Origin: Kitasatospora phosalacinea
Lineage (GTDB): Bacteria > Actinomycetota > Actinomycetes > Streptomycetales > Streptomycetaceae
Direction of reading: 5' to 3'
DNA: 64,000 bases
Assembly (NCBI RefSeq): GCF_000717185.1
Contig: NZ_JNYE01000093.1
Location: 6,844-70,843, forward strand
Position 1 is the stretch's first letter. Each line of letters starts with the position of its first letter. Below the pieces are notes generated by a model. The model was not told where the DNA came from and made no database searches. It saw nothing but the letters and a program-made list of their open reading frames with translations. Positions 28,710 through 37,834 of the stretch are shown piece after piece. Position numbers and translations under genes: made by a program.

Positions 28710-29207
28710 TCAGGGGGTGCGGCCGGAGAGGGCGAGGGCCCAGGTGAGGCAGCCGAAGGCGGCGGCGGAGGCGAGGGTGCGGACGAGGTTCCAGCGGACC
28801 CAGACGTCCTCGAAGGCGGCGCGGACGGCGGCCGGGTCGGTGAGGGAGTCGGGGGAGCCCGCGGCGGCGAGCTTGTCGTTGAGCGGGACGTTGACCGCCC
28901 CGGTGACGACCAGCATCACGAGGTACAGGACCGCGGCGGCGGCGATCCACAGCAGGACGGTGCGGTTGCCGCCGCGCCACTGGAGCAGGCCCGCGGCGAC
29001 GATCAGCACGAGCGCGCCGAGGAAGCTGAGCATGAACCAGCCGTTCAGGATGGCCGTGTTGATGCGCTGCATGGTGTCGACGAACGCCCGGTCGCCGACC
29101 TGGGCCAGGCCCGGCATCACCGAGCAGGCGTAGGAGTAGAAGAGTCCGGCGCTGAGCCCGGCCAGCAGGACCGCCCCGACCAGCGTCGCCGTGCGGAGAA
29201 CTGCCAT
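28710..29207 (-). CDS. DUF1772/anthrone-oxygenase-like membrane protein
   Basis: 165 residues from ATG 29207 (GGGGG upstream); an ATG at 29234 would add nine residues. Four membrane helices with FYSYACSVMPGLAQVGDRAFVDTMQRINTAI and NVPLNDKLAAAG, the characteristic DUF1772 stretches. Family members include anthrone oxygenases, but most are uncharacterised. It is divergent from an AraC-family regulator that probably controls it. Confidence 0.85.
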   Translation of the reverse strand: MAVLRTATLVGAVLLAGLSAGLFYSYACSVMPGLAQVGDRAFVDTMQRINTAILNGWFMLSFLGALVLIVAAGLLQWRGGNRTVLLWIAAAAVLYLVMLVVTGAVNVPLNDKLAAAGSPDSLTDPAAVRAAFEDVWVRWNLVRTLASAAAFGCLTWALALSGRTP

Positions 29208-29350
29208 GGCGGGAACCCCCGTTCGTGTCGTCATGCCCTCAATTCAACCGGCACCCCGGCTCAAGATCCATGGCCCGGAAGCTCGTTGGCATGCGCGAGC
29301 GTCCACCGTCCGCGCGGCCCCGGCCGCTCCGGCCGTCTACCCTGGCGGGC

Positions 29351-30301
29351 ATGGACGCGCTCACCGCCCTGCTGACCGGTCCCCGGGCCCACGGGGCGTT
29401 CCTGCTGCGGTCGGTGTTCGACCCGCCGTGGTCGCTGCGGATCGAGGACCGGGCGCCGCTGACGGTGCTGATGACGGTGCGCGGCGGCGGCTGGGTCGTC
29501 CCGGACGGCGCGGAGCCGGTGCCGCTGCGCCCCGGCGACCTGGTGATCGTCCGCGGCCCCGAGCCGTACACCGTCGCGGACCTGCCGCAGACCCCGCCGC
29601 AGGTGGTGGTCCACCCCGGGCAGGTGTCGACCACCGTCGACGGCGAGCGGATGTGCGAGGAGCTCGACCAGGGCGTCCGGACGTGGGGCACCGGCCCGGA
29701 CGCGGCGACGGTGCTGATCAGCGGGACGTACCAGTTGCACGGCGAGGTCAGCGGACGGCTGCTGCGGGCCCTGCCGCCGGTGCTGCGCCTGGACGCCGCG
29801 GAGTGGGGCTCGCCGCTGGTGGCGCTGCTGGAGGCGGAGATCGGCCGGGACGAGCCGGGCCAGGACGCGGTGCTGGACCGGCTGCTGGACCTGCTGCTGA
29901 TCTCCGCCCTGCGCTGCTGGTTCGCCCGCGCCGACGACCGCGCCCCCGCCTGGTACCGGGCCCACTCCGACCCGCTGGTCGGCCGCGCCCTGGGCCTGCT
30001 GCACGGCGATCCGGCCCGCGCCTGGACGGTGCACGACCTGGCCGCCGAGTGCGGGGTCTCCCGGGCCGCCCTGGCCCGGCGCTTCACCGACCTGGTCGGC
30101 GAACCCCCGATGGCCTACCTCACCGACTGGCGCCTCGCCCGGGCCGCCGACCTGCTCGCCGAACCCGACGCCACGCTGGCCGCCGTCGCCCGCCGGGTCG
30201 GCTACGGCAGCGGCTTCGCCCTCAGCGCCGCGTTCAAACGGGTCCGCGGCGTCAGCCCGCAGCAGTTCCGCGAACGGGCCGGAGCGGCGGTAGACGCCTG
30301 A
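29351..30301 (+). CDS. AraC-family transcriptional regulator with cupin domain
   Basis: 316 residues from ATG 29351. N-terminal cupin_6 effector domain (FDPPWSLRIEDRAPL, LRPGDLVIVRG) and C-terminal double HTH (WTVHDLAAECGVSRAALARRFTDLVGEPPMAYLTDWRL, AAVARRVGYGSGFALSAAFKR). It is divergent from the DUF1772 gene, a pairing common in streptomycetes, and is expected to activate it. Confidence 0.9.
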   Translation: MDALTALLTGPRAHGAFLLRSVFDPPWSLRIEDRAPLTVLMTVRGGGWVVPDGAEPVPLRPGDLVIVRGPEPYTVADLPQTPPQVVVHPGQVSTTVDGERMCEELDQGVRTWGTGPDAATVLISGTYQLHGEVSGRLLRALPPVLRLDAAEWGSPLVALLEAEIGRDEPGQDAVLDRLLDLLLISALRCWFARADDRAPAWYRAHSDPLVGRALGLLHGDPARAWTVHDLAAECGVSRAALARRFTDLVGEPPMAYLTDWRLARAADLLAEPDATLAAVARRVGYGSGFALSAAFKRVRGVSPQQFRERAGAAVDA

Positions 30302-30627
30302 GTCCTGGCCGCAGCGAACCCCCCGACCGCGGCGGACCCCCCGCCTGCGGCGGCGGACCTCCCGCCCGCGGCTTCGCCCTCACGCAGGTCCGGGGCGCCA
30401 CCCCCGGCGGTTCCGCGCACGGCGGCGGACGCCCGGGACCCGACCGCGGCGAACGCCCCCGGCGACGGCGGAAACCTGCGCGGCCGCGCCCCCGGCGGCG
30501 GCCGGAAACCGGCGGAAACCCCGGCATACCGGGCGGGAAGCGCGTCCCGGCCAGGTCGTCCCTGTTGCCCCGGGGATTGCTCCTGCATAATCACCCCGTT
30601 CGATTCCGACCCGAGGAGGACCGGCCC
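30302..30627. promoter_or_regulatory. Intergenic region with a possible housekeeping promoter
   Basis: 326 bp. The first part has GCGGCGGACC(C/T)CCCGCC repeats without an open gene. At the right end TTGCCC (30564-30569) and CATAAT (30586-30591) are 16 bases apart and resemble a sigma-70/HrdB promoter for the next gene; GAGGAGG at 30613 is its binding site. Confidence 0.5.
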
Positions 30628-32196
30628 ATGCCGGCAGAGCGCTGCCCCCGCTGCGGCACCGCACGCACGGCCGGTAGCTGCGCGTGCAACGCCACCTCCC
30701 CGGTCGAGGACACCGCGGTCCTCCCCCACCTGGAGGGCCCGCCGCTGGTCCGCCCGTACGTGGCCGGGGCGGCCGTGGTGGAGCCCGGCGACCCGGCGGG
30801 CGACCCGTTCGCCACCCGGGGCGGCCAGCCGCCGGTGCAGCCGCTCGCCCCGCAGCCCGCCGCGGTGGCGCCCGTCGCCGTGTCCCCGGTCGCCGTGCCG
30901 ACGGCCGCCGCGCGACCGCCCGCGGTGCAGCCGATCACCGGCCCGCCCACCACCGCTGGTCCGCCGCCGCCGGGCCGGCCCCCGCACGTCCCGCAGGCCG
31001 CCAGCCCGTTCGGGCCGCCGCAGAACCTCCCGCCGCAGTCCGCCGCCCCGGCCCAGCCGCACCCGGACGCCGCCGCGACCCAGCTGCTGCCGCCCGTGCC
31101 CCCGCAGGACCTCCCGCCGCAGAACCTCCCCCCGCAGGACGGCGCCCCCAAGGGCGCCCCCGGCCGTTTCGTGCCGATCCCGCCCCCGGGGCAGCGGCCG
31201 GGCCAGGTGCCCGCCGCCGAGCAGACCATGCCGCTGACCCTGGGCCCGGTCGTCGCCCCGCCGCCGCCCTCCCCGATCGCGGCCTCGTACCCGCCCGTGA
31301 CCGCCGGACCGCCCGTGACCGCGGGGCCGCCCGTGACCGCGGGGCCGCCCGGCGCCGGGGAGGTCGACGCGACCCAGCTGATCGACCTCGACGGCTACGA
31401 CCCGGCCCACGACGCACCGTCCGACCGGCCCGCCCGGCCCGCCCGGCCCGGCGACCGGCCCCCGTACGAGGACGAGCAGTGGCCCGCGCCGCCCGGCCCC
31501 GACCTCGGCATGTTCACCTTCCGCGAGGACGACGCGGACGGTCCGGTCAGCCGGGCCGACCGGCGCGAGCGGCGTCGGCAGAGCGCCGACCGCCGTCGGC
31601 TGGTGATCGCGGGCGGTGCGGTCGGGGTGACCGCGCTGGGGGCGAGCCTGGCGATGCTGCTGTCCTCCTCCCCGGCGAAGGTCGACAACGCGCTGCCCGC
31701 GCCGACCGGCCCGGCGGTGTCCTCCCCGGCCGAGGTGTCGCCGGACCCGACCGGCCCGGCCCCGACCGCCGAGTCCTCCGCCCCGGCCGCGGAGAAGAGC
31801 CCGTCGCCGTCCCGCACCACGGCCCGTCCGACCCAGGCGGTGACCACCAAGGCCGCGGCCGCCCCGACCGGCGAGGCCCCGCCCGCCCCGAGCACCCCGG
31901 CCGCGCCGTCCACCCCTCCGGCGGCCGGCAAGGTGCTGAAGTTCGGGGACACCGGCCCGGAGGTGACGCAGATGCAGCAGGCGCTGATGGCGTACCGGTG
32001 CAACCGGATCGGGCCGCTGACCATGGACCGCACCCGCAACAACCAGCCGGGCTTCGGCGACTGGACGCGGCAGGTCCTGCAGGGCGTCCAGGAGGACCTG
32101 TTCGGCGAGGGCAAGCCGCGGCAGTACCAGGACGGCGTCTACGACGCGGCCACCCAGGCCGCACTGGCCCAGACCCCGCGGAGCCCGGACTGCTGA
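30628..32196 (+). CDS. Zinc-ribbon, single-pass protein with peptidoglycan-binding-like C-terminus
   Basis: 522 residues from ATG. An N-terminal ribbon, CPRCGTARTAGSCAC, is followed by about 280 residues of disordered Pro/Ala/Gln-rich sequence including four VTAGPP units, an acidic FREDDADG stretch, a membrane helix (LVIAGGAVGVTALGASLAMLL) and a Ser/Thr/Pro spacer. The last ~90 residues (KFGDTGPEVTQMQQALMAYRC...YDAATQAAL) match the PG_binding_1 fold. It likely spans from cytoplasm to cell wall. Found singly. Confidence 0.8.
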   Translation: MPAERCPRCGTARTAGSCACNATSPVEDTAVLPHLEGPPLVRPYVAGAAVVEPGDPAGDPFATRGGQPPVQPLAPQPAAVAPVAVSPVAVPTAAARPPAVQPITGPPTTAGPPPPGRPPHVPQAASPFGPPQNLPPQSAAPAQPHPDAAATQLLPPVPPQDLPPQNLPPQDGAPKGAPGRFVPIPPPGQRPGQVPAAEQTMPLTLGPVVAPPPPSPIAASYPPVTAGPPVTAGPPVTAGPPGAGEVDATQLIDLDGYDPAHDAPSDRPARPARPGDRPPYEDEQWPAPPGPDLGMFTFREDDADGPVSRADRRERRRQSADRRRLVIAGGAVGVTALGASLAMLLSSSPAKVDNALPAPTGPAVSSPAEVSPDPTGPAPTAESSAPAAEKSPSPSRTTARPTQAVTTKAAAAPTGEAPPAPSTPAAPSTPPAAGKVLKFGDTGPEVTQMQQALMAYRCNRIGPLTMDRTRNNQPGFGDWTRQVLQGVQEDLFGEGKPRQYQDGVYDAATQAALAQTPRSPDC

Positions 32197-32308
32197 CGGC
32201 CCCACCAGCCGGCCCCGACCGGCCCGGGCCGGTCCGCCGGTCCGGCCCGGACCGCTGACGGCCCCGCCCCGGCACGCCGGTCCGACCGGCCGGACCGCCC
32301 GCGCCGCG

Positions 32309-32896
32309 TCAGCCGGTGAGCGCCTTGAACAGGCTCCACCCCGCCAGCGCGACCATCACCAGCGCGGCGACCCGCACGACGACCTTCATCGGCACGTGCC
32401 GGAGCAGCTTCTGCCCGCCGACGATCGCGAGCCCGCTGACCGCGCACAGCGCGAGCCAGGCGCCGAGGCCGACGGCCAGCGGCTCACCGTACTTGGCGGC
32501 GAGATTGGCGGTCATGATCTGGGTGAGGTCGCCGAACTCGGCGACCGCGACGACCGCGAAGCTCGTCCCGGCGACCTTCCAGAAGGAGTCGTCCGCGGGT
32601 TCCCGGCCCTCGGCGCCGTCGTCCTCGTCCTCCTGGTGCCACAGCAGCATGGCCGCGCCGCCCAGGAAGAGCAGGCCGGTGATGCCCTCGACCCAGCGCT
32701 GCGGCAGCAGGGCGAGCAGGCTGCCCGCGGCCAGGGCGAGGCCGACCTGGAGGGCGAACGCGGCGGCGGTGCCCGCGAAGACGTAGCCCGCGCGGTACTT
32801 GGTGCCGAGGACCAGGCTGGCCAGGGCGGTCTTGTCGGGGAGTTCGGCGAGGAAGACGACGCCGAACGTCAGCGCGGCGACGGACAGGCTGTGCAT
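32309..32896 (-). CDS. TMEM165/GDT1-family membrane transporter
   Basis: 195 residues from ATG 32896. The two family signatures are present: AELPDKTALASLVLG in helix 1 and AEFGDLTQIMTANLAAKYG after the central acidic loop (HQEDEDDGAEGREPADDS), each E-x-G/P-D-(K/L)-(T/S). Six or seven helices. Homologues move Mn2+/Ca2+ and protons. Another frame of the same strand is open across it, being the run-on of the truncated Pmt gene. Confidence 0.9.
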   Translation of the reverse strand: MHSLSVAALTFGVVFLAELPDKTALASLVLGTKYRAGYVFAGTAAAFALQVGLALAAGSLLALLPQRWVEGITGLLFLGGAAMLLWHQEDEDDGAEGREPADDSFWKVAGTSFAVVAVAEFGDLTQIMTANLAAKYGEPLAVGLGAWLALCAVSGLAIVGGQKLLRHVPMKVVVRVAALVMVALAGWSLFKALTG

Positions 32897-34430
32897 CGGT
32901 GGTGGGGTCCCTCCGTCTCGGGGCCGCCCGGCCCGGCGGCACTGGTGCGCGGCCACGGCACCGCGGCCGCAGGTTCCCCCACCCCCGGACCCCCGGGCGC
33001 CCGGCCCCGGCCGCGCCCCAGCGCCGCCGGCTCGGCGTGCTGCCGGCCGGGCCGAGCATCGCGCCGAGCATCTGGGCGACGGCCAGGCACAGGAACGGCA
33101 CCAGCACGACCATGTAGAAGGAGAAGACGGTGCGCTGCTGGTACTGGAACCAGGGCAGGTAGACCGCGACGACGGCGGCGAGGATCGCGCCGGAGCGCCA
33201 GTCCCGCCGGAAGAACCAGCGGTAGAGCGCGTACGCGAGCGCGAAGCAGGCGGCCCACCACAGGACGGGGGTGCCGAGGGCGAGGATCTGGCTGGCGCAA
33301 CCGTCGGGGGCGGTGCAGCCCTTCTCGCCGGTCTTCAGCTGCTCCCAGTACATGGAGACGGGGCGGCCCTGGACCAGCCAGCTCCACGGGTTGGACTGGT
33401 AGGTGTGCGGGGAGGTCAGGGTGGTGTTGAAGTGCCAGATCTCGGAGTGGTAGTGCCACAGGCTGCGCAGCGGCGCGGGCACCCAGCCGAAGGCCCCGCC
33501 CCGCCCGTCCGCCCAGTGCCGGTCGTAGCCGCCGTCGGTGGCCAGCCAGCCCGTCCAGGACAGCAGGTAGGCGGCCAGCGCGGCGACGGGCATCGACAGC
33601 GCGGCGGGCCACAGGTCGCGCCGGAGCATCGAGCGCCAGGGCCGGTGCGCTCCGGCGGCGCGGCGCCCGGCCTGGTCCCAGAGCAGGACGAGGACGGTGA
33701 AGACGGCGAGGACGGGCGCGCCGGTCCACTTGACGGCGCAGGCGGCGCCGAGCAGGACGCCCGCGGCGAGCCGCCAGGGGCGCAGGCCCAGGCGGGCCTC
33801 GTCGGCGGCCCGGCCGCCCTCGGCGCGGGCGGCGCGCAGCAGGTCGCGGGTGCGGTCGCGGTCGACGAGCAGGGCGCCGAACGCGGCGAGCACCAGGAAG
33901 GCGGAGACGCCGTCGAGCAGGCCGACCCGGCTCATCACGAACTGCAGGCCGTCGACGGCCATCAGCAGTCCGGCGGTGCAGCCGATCAGGGTGGAGCGGA
34001 ACAGGCGGCGGCCGATCCGGGCGACCATCAGCACGCTGAGGGTGCCGAGCAGGGCGACGGCGATCCGCCAGCCGAAGGGGTGCAGGCCCCAGAAGTGGGT
34101 GCCGAGGCCGATGACCCACTTGCCGAGCGGCGGGTGGGCGATGAACGCGGCGGCGTGGCTGAGCGGGATCACCTGCGGGTCGCCGAGGATCAGCTGGTTG
34201 GCGTTGTCCGGCCAGGCCGACTCGTAGCCCTGCTGCCACAGGGACCAGCCGTCCTTGGGGTAGTACGTCTCGTCGAAGACGAAGGCGTGCGGGTGGCCGA
34301 GGTTCCACAGCCGCAGCACCCCGGCGAACACGGCCACCGCCAGCGGGCCCCACCACCGGTACCTGTCCTTCGCCGGTGCGGCGTGCACCGTCTCCCGTTC
34401 CTGCCGCCGCTCCGCTACCGCCAGCGCCAT
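32484..34430 (-). pseudogene. pmt: Protein O-mannosyltransferase (Pmt), 3' end lost and frame running into the next gene
   Basis: From ATG 34430 the product follows actinobacterial Pmt: LRLWNLGHPHAFVFDETYYPKDGWSLWQQGYE with the catalytic Asp-Glu, IAHPPLGKWVIGLG, CAVKWTGAPV, WYHSEIW-like YHSEIWHF, and PWFQYQQRTVFSFYMVVLVPFLCLAV. Similarity stops near 33010 (after GAMLGPAGSTPSRRRWG); the last membrane helices of the family are missing. The frame continues for ~175 non-homologous, Arg-rich codons through the GDT1 gene in another frame to 32484. This looks like a deletion joining pmt to the GDT1 upstream region. It may be inactive, or work with a foreign tail. Confidence 0.8.
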
Positions 34431-34565
34431 GTCCTCCCCGTTCGACCGCAGTTGACGACTTGTCCGCAATGTCCGCATCCTAGCCTGCGGCCGCGCGCGC
34501 TCGCGGGTGCCGGTCCAGGGTGCCCGGAGCATTCTCCCCCGCGCGCCCTCCGCCGCTACGGTTGA

Positions 34566-34584
34566 CCCTCGACCAGGTCGAGGG
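34566..34584. promoter_or_regulatory. MerR-type operator, perfect 9-1-9 palindrome
   Basis: CCCTCGACC-A-GGTCGAGGG lies 28 bp before the MerR-family start, directly after TTGACC (34562-34567), a plausible -35 box. MerR regulators typically bind such dyads between -35 and -10 of their own or target promoters. Confidence 0.7.
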
Positions 34585-34611
34585 ACCAGGGTCGGACCCG
34601 TGGAGAGCACC

Positions 34612-35613
34612 ATGCGCAGCATCGGCGAGATGGCCCGGGCCAGTGGCCTGAGCCCCGGCACCCTGCGGTTCTACGACGGCGCGGGCGTCTTCGTCCCGGC
34701 CGAGGTGGACCGGCACACCGGGTACCGCTGGTACGCGGACGAGCAGCTGCCGGACGCCCGGCTGCTGGCCCGGCTGCGCCGGGTCGGGATGCCGCTGGCC
34801 GGGATCACCCGGGTGCTGACCGGCTCCCCGGCCGAGGCCCGGGCCGAGCTGGACGCGCACCTGCGCCGCCTGGAGGACGGGCTGACCGACGCCCGCCGGG
34901 AGCTCTCCACGGTCCGCGCCCTACTCGACTCCCGGGAGTTCCCCGTGCCGTCCACCCGCCTGACCGTCCCCGCCCCCGCCCTGGCCGCCGCCCTGGACGC
35001 GGTGCGCTTCGCCGCCCCGGCGGACGCCGCGCTGCCCGCCGTCGCCGGGATCTTCCTGGACGCCGAGGACGGCGTCCTGCACCTGGTCGCCACCGACCGC
35101 TACCGCCTGGCGGTCGCCGACTGCCCGGCCGACCTCGACGGGCCGCCCGTCTCCGCCCTCCTCCCGACCGCCCTGGCGGACGCCGCCCGGGCCCTGCTCG
35201 GCGACGCGGAGGAGGCCGAACTCACGCTCGACGGCGGCCAGTTCACCATCCGCGCGGCCGGGCGCGCCCTCTCCGGCGAACGCGCCGAGGCGGACTTCCC
35301 GGACTACCGCCGCCTGCTGCGCCTGGAGCCCACCCACCGCATCACCCTGACCGCCGCCCAGCTGCGCGCCCTGCCCGAGGACACCGACGCCGACACCCCC
35401 ACCGCCACCCTGACCGCGACCCCCGCCGACGCCCTCCCCGACGCCCCGGCCCCCGACGGCCTGCTGGTCCACGTCAACCGCGACTTCCTCCTCCAGGCCG
35501 CGGGCACCGCCGAACAGCTCGTCCTCGAACTCGGCGGCCCGATCGGCCCGCTGGCCATCCGCTTCCCCGCCCGCACGGACACCTTCTCCCTGCTGATGCC
35601 GATCGCCCGCTGA
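34612..35613 (+). CDS. MerR-family regulator fused to a DNA-polymerase beta-clamp-like domain
   Basis: 333 residues from ATG 34612 (GGAGAG upstream). Residues 1-70 are a MerR HTH (SIGEMARASGLSPGTLRFYDGAG, HTGYRWYADEQLP), then a coiled coil (about 75-110). The C-terminal 220 residues look like DnaN domains: DGVLHLVATDRYRLAVADC closely follows the sliding-clamp TLVATDRYRLA motif and EADFPDYRRLL the FPDYRRLLP motif; the end (LLMPIAR) also recalls the clamp C-terminus. The effector domain of ordinary MerR proteins is thus replaced. Possibly a DNA-metabolism-linked regulator; function unknown. Confidence 0.85.
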   Translation: MRSIGEMARASGLSPGTLRFYDGAGVFVPAEVDRHTGYRWYADEQLPDARLLARLRRVGMPLAGITRVLTGSPAEARAELDAHLRRLEDGLTDARRELSTVRALLDSREFPVPSTRLTVPAPALAAALDAVRFAAPADAALPAVAGIFLDAEDGVLHLVATDRYRLAVADCPADLDGPPVSALLPTALADAARALLGDAEEAELTLDGGQFTIRAAGRALSGERAEADFPDYRRLLRLEPTHRITLTAAQLRALPEDTDADTPTATLTATPADALPDAPAPDGLLVHVNRDFLLQAAGTAEQLVLELGGPIGPLAIRFPARTDTFSLLMPIAR

Positions 35614-35615
35614 CC

Positions 35616-35785
35616 GCTCCCCGGGCCCCGTCAGGGGCTCGGGGAACGGCGAGTCCGAGCTGCTGGCGGCCGGAGCCCGTCGATGCGTCCGTGCTGCTTC
35701 GGGCCGCCTGAACAGAACCCGCAGCCACCGCACGCACCGGCAGTGCACCGCCGGCAGCCCCGGGCCCGCCGCTCCCCGGGCCCCT
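35616..35785 (+). repeat. MITE-like intergenic repeat, copy 3 with inverted termini
   Basis: This is the most complete copy, about 170 bp between the MerR and MFS genes. Its ends are imperfect inverted repeats: TCAGGGGCTCGGGGAACGGCG (35631-35651) against the reverse complement of CGCCGCTCCCCGGGCCCCTG (35767-35786). Interior blocks are shared with copies at 8.5 and 10.5 kb. No protein-coding capacity, so any movement would depend on a transposase elsewhere. Confidence 0.7.
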
Positions 35786-35800
35786 GAAGCTCACGTCGTC

Positions 35801-37087
35801 CTACGCCGCCGTCTGCAGCTCCCGCGCCGTCCGCGGCTCGCGCTGCGGGACGGCCAGCACCCGGACGTTGTCCTGCGCGGGCGTGAGGTGCTCGCGCAGG
35901 CGGACGGCGAGGGCGACGATCAGCAGCGTGCACAGCGCCATCGCGGCGAGGTACAGCGGCCACGTCCCGGAGCCGACCAGGAGCACGCCGACGGCGGGGC
36001 CGACGGCGACCGCGATCTGCTTCACCAGTGCGTACCCGGCGTTGTAGGTGCCGAGCAGCCGGGTGGGGGCGAGGTCGGCGACGATCGGGCCCATGGTGGG
36101 GGCGAGCAGCGACTCGCCGACGCCGAACAGGGCGTAGACGGCGACGATCGCGGCCGTCGCGGCCGCCTCCTCGGTGCGGACCAGCCCGGCGACCGCGGCG
36201 GTGCCCCAGGCGGCCAGCCAGACCGCTCCGGCGGCGGCCATCGCGGTGGTGCGGCGGCGGCGCTCGGTGATCCGGACGACGAACATCTGCAGCAGCACGA
36301 TGGTCAGCGCGTTGGCGCCGATGGCCAGGCCGAGGGTGGAGGGCGGGGTGCCGACGGTGTCGGTGGCGAACGCGGCGACGCCGGACTCGAACTGGCCGTA
36401 GCAGGTGAAGAAGATCAGCCCGGCGAGCACGCACAGCCGCAGCATCGCCTTGTCGGCGACCATCGCCCGCAGTCCGCCGCCGTTCTCCGCCGCGCCCCCG
36501 GCCGGGGCCGGTTCGACGGCCGCCGGGGGCATCTTCGCGGTGCCGGTGACGGCGGCCAGGCCGAGGAAGGCCAGGGCCTCGATGGTGAAGAGCCTGGTCA
36601 GGCTGGCCGGGTCGGAGGTGTCGACGACCTGGCCGCCGACCAGGGCGCCGATGCCCATGCCGAGGTTGACCAGGGTGAACTGGAGCGCGAAGGCGCGGGA
36701 GCGCTCGGTGCGTCCGGTGCAGCGGACGATCATCGTGGCGAGCGCGGGCTGGCAGGTGGTGACGCCCGCGCCGAACAGGAAGGAGGAGAGCAGCAGCGCA
36801 GTGGTGCCGGTGGCCTGCCCGAAGGCGAACGCGCCGACCGCGGCGATCGCGGTGCCGGCCAGCAGCACCGGCCTGGGCCCGTACCGGTCGATGCCGCGGC
36901 CGGTGAACGGCAGCACGGCCAGCGCGGCGAGCGCGAACACGGTGAACACCGCGCCCGCGGCCGCGGCGCCGAGGCCCCGCACCTGGTCCACGTACACGAA
37001 CATGTACGGCAGGGTGAAACCGCTGCCGAACGCGCTGATCGCGTTGCCGATCTGGACGCGACGCAGTCGGCCGCCCCACTCCTTCAC
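35801..37087 (-). CDS. MFS-family efflux transporter
   Basis: 428 residues from ATG 37087. Twelve hydrophobic segments, with GRGIDRYGPRPVLLAG as MFS motif A and FGVGESLLAPTMGPIVADL in the second half. Resembles the drug:H+ antiporters often paired with MarR regulators. Divergent from a MarR gene with shared operator DNA, so probably repressed by it. Confidence 0.88.
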   Translation of the reverse strand: MKEWGGRLRRVQIGNAISAFGSGFTLPYMFVYVDQVRGLGAAAAGAVFTVFALAALAVLPFTGRGIDRYGPRPVLLAGTAIAAVGAFAFGQATGTTALLLSSFLFGAGVTTCQPALATMIVRCTGRTERSRAFALQFTLVNLGMGIGALVGGQVVDTSDPASLTRLFTIEALAFLGLAAVTGTAKMPPAAVEPAPAGGAAENGGGLRAMVADKAMLRLCVLAGLIFFTCYGQFESGVAAFATDTVGTPPSTLGLAIGANALTIVLLQMFVVRITERRRRTTAMAAAGAVWLAAWGTAAVAGLVRTEEAAATAAIVAVYALFGVGESLLAPTMGPIVADLAPTRLLGTYNAGYALVKQIAVAVGPAVGVLLVGSGTWPLYLAAMALCTLLIVALAVRLREHLTPAQDNVRVLAVPQREPRTARELQTAA

Positions 37088-37141
37088 TGCACACCCCTCT
37101 TCACCTGCGGCGGACCGAATCCCCGGCCCGGCCTTTACTCC

Positions 37142-37200
37142 GTAAGATTTCAGACCTAAAGTCTTACCATCCGAACCTTAAGGCGTCAAAGGCTTAACGG
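37142..37200. promoter_or_regulatory. MarR operator region with inverted repeats
   Basis: In an A/T-rich island between divergent marR and MFS genes: GTAAGA (37142-37147) mirrored by TCTTAC (37162-37167), and the dyad CCTTAAGG (37176-37183) next to GGCTTAAC (37191-37198). These are the likely repressor sites overlapping both promoters. Confidence 0.6.
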
Positions 37201-37227
37201 CTGCACCCTGCGTGGGAGGATGAGCAC

Positions 37228-37791
37228 ATGAGCGCACGCAGAGCGGAGCCCCAGACCGCCACCGAACTCGGCATCGCCGAACAGGTGGCCGTCTACCAGC
37301 GGGAATTCCCCACCGTGGACCCGCAGGTGGAGACGATCGTCTCCACCCTCTCCCGGCTCGCCCGCCGGATGAACGTGGCGTACGGCCGCCAGTTGGCCAC
37401 CCTCGGCATCACCTCCGCCGAGTGGGAGGTGCTCAAGGCGCTGGTGTTCGCGGGCGCCCCGTACCGGCTGGGCCCGGGCGAGCTGGCCAAGCGGCTCGGC
37501 CTGACCCCGGCCGCGATGACCCACCGGATCGACCGGATGGTCGCCGAGGGCCTGGTCACCCGGGACCGCGACGAGGCCAACCGGGTCCGGGTGATCGTCG
37601 AGCTGACCGCCGAGGGCCGCGACAAGTGGCTGGAGCTGATGCGGATGGCCGCCGTCTTCGAGGCCGACCTGCTCCAGGACGTGCCCGGCGGGGACCGCCC
37701 CGAGCTGGCCGCCACCCTGACCCGGATGCTGCGCCGGATCGAGGAGACCCAGCCGGACGCCCTGGGCCGCACCGACGACCTGACCTGCTGA
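37228..37791 (+). CDS. MarR-family transcriptional regulator
   Basis: 187 residues from ATG 37228 (GGGAGGA upstream). Winged-helix region: GITSAEWEVLKALVFAG, LGPGELAKRLGLTPAAMTHRIDRMVAEGLVTRDRDEANRVRVIVELTAEG. Divergent to the MFS gene, fitting ligand-responsive control of export and itself. Confidence 0.9.
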   Translation: MSARRAEPQTATELGIAEQVAVYQREFPTVDPQVETIVSTLSRLARRMNVAYGRQLATLGITSAEWEVLKALVFAGAPYRLGPGELAKRLGLTPAAMTHRIDRMVAEGLVTRDRDEANRVRVIVELTAEGRDKWLELMRMAAVFEADLLQDVPGGDRPELAATLTRMLRRIEETQPDALGRTDDLTC

Positions 37792-37834
37792 CCGGTCGGC
37801 CACCCCCACCCGGCGGGAGAACGGGAAAAGCGGA

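Noticed and set aside
32880..33000. Manganese (yybP-ykoY) riboswitch before the GDT1 gene
   Set aside because: I looked because the family is often Mn-regulated, but saw none of the conserved loops in the ~110 bp upstream, most of which is deletion-junction sequence.
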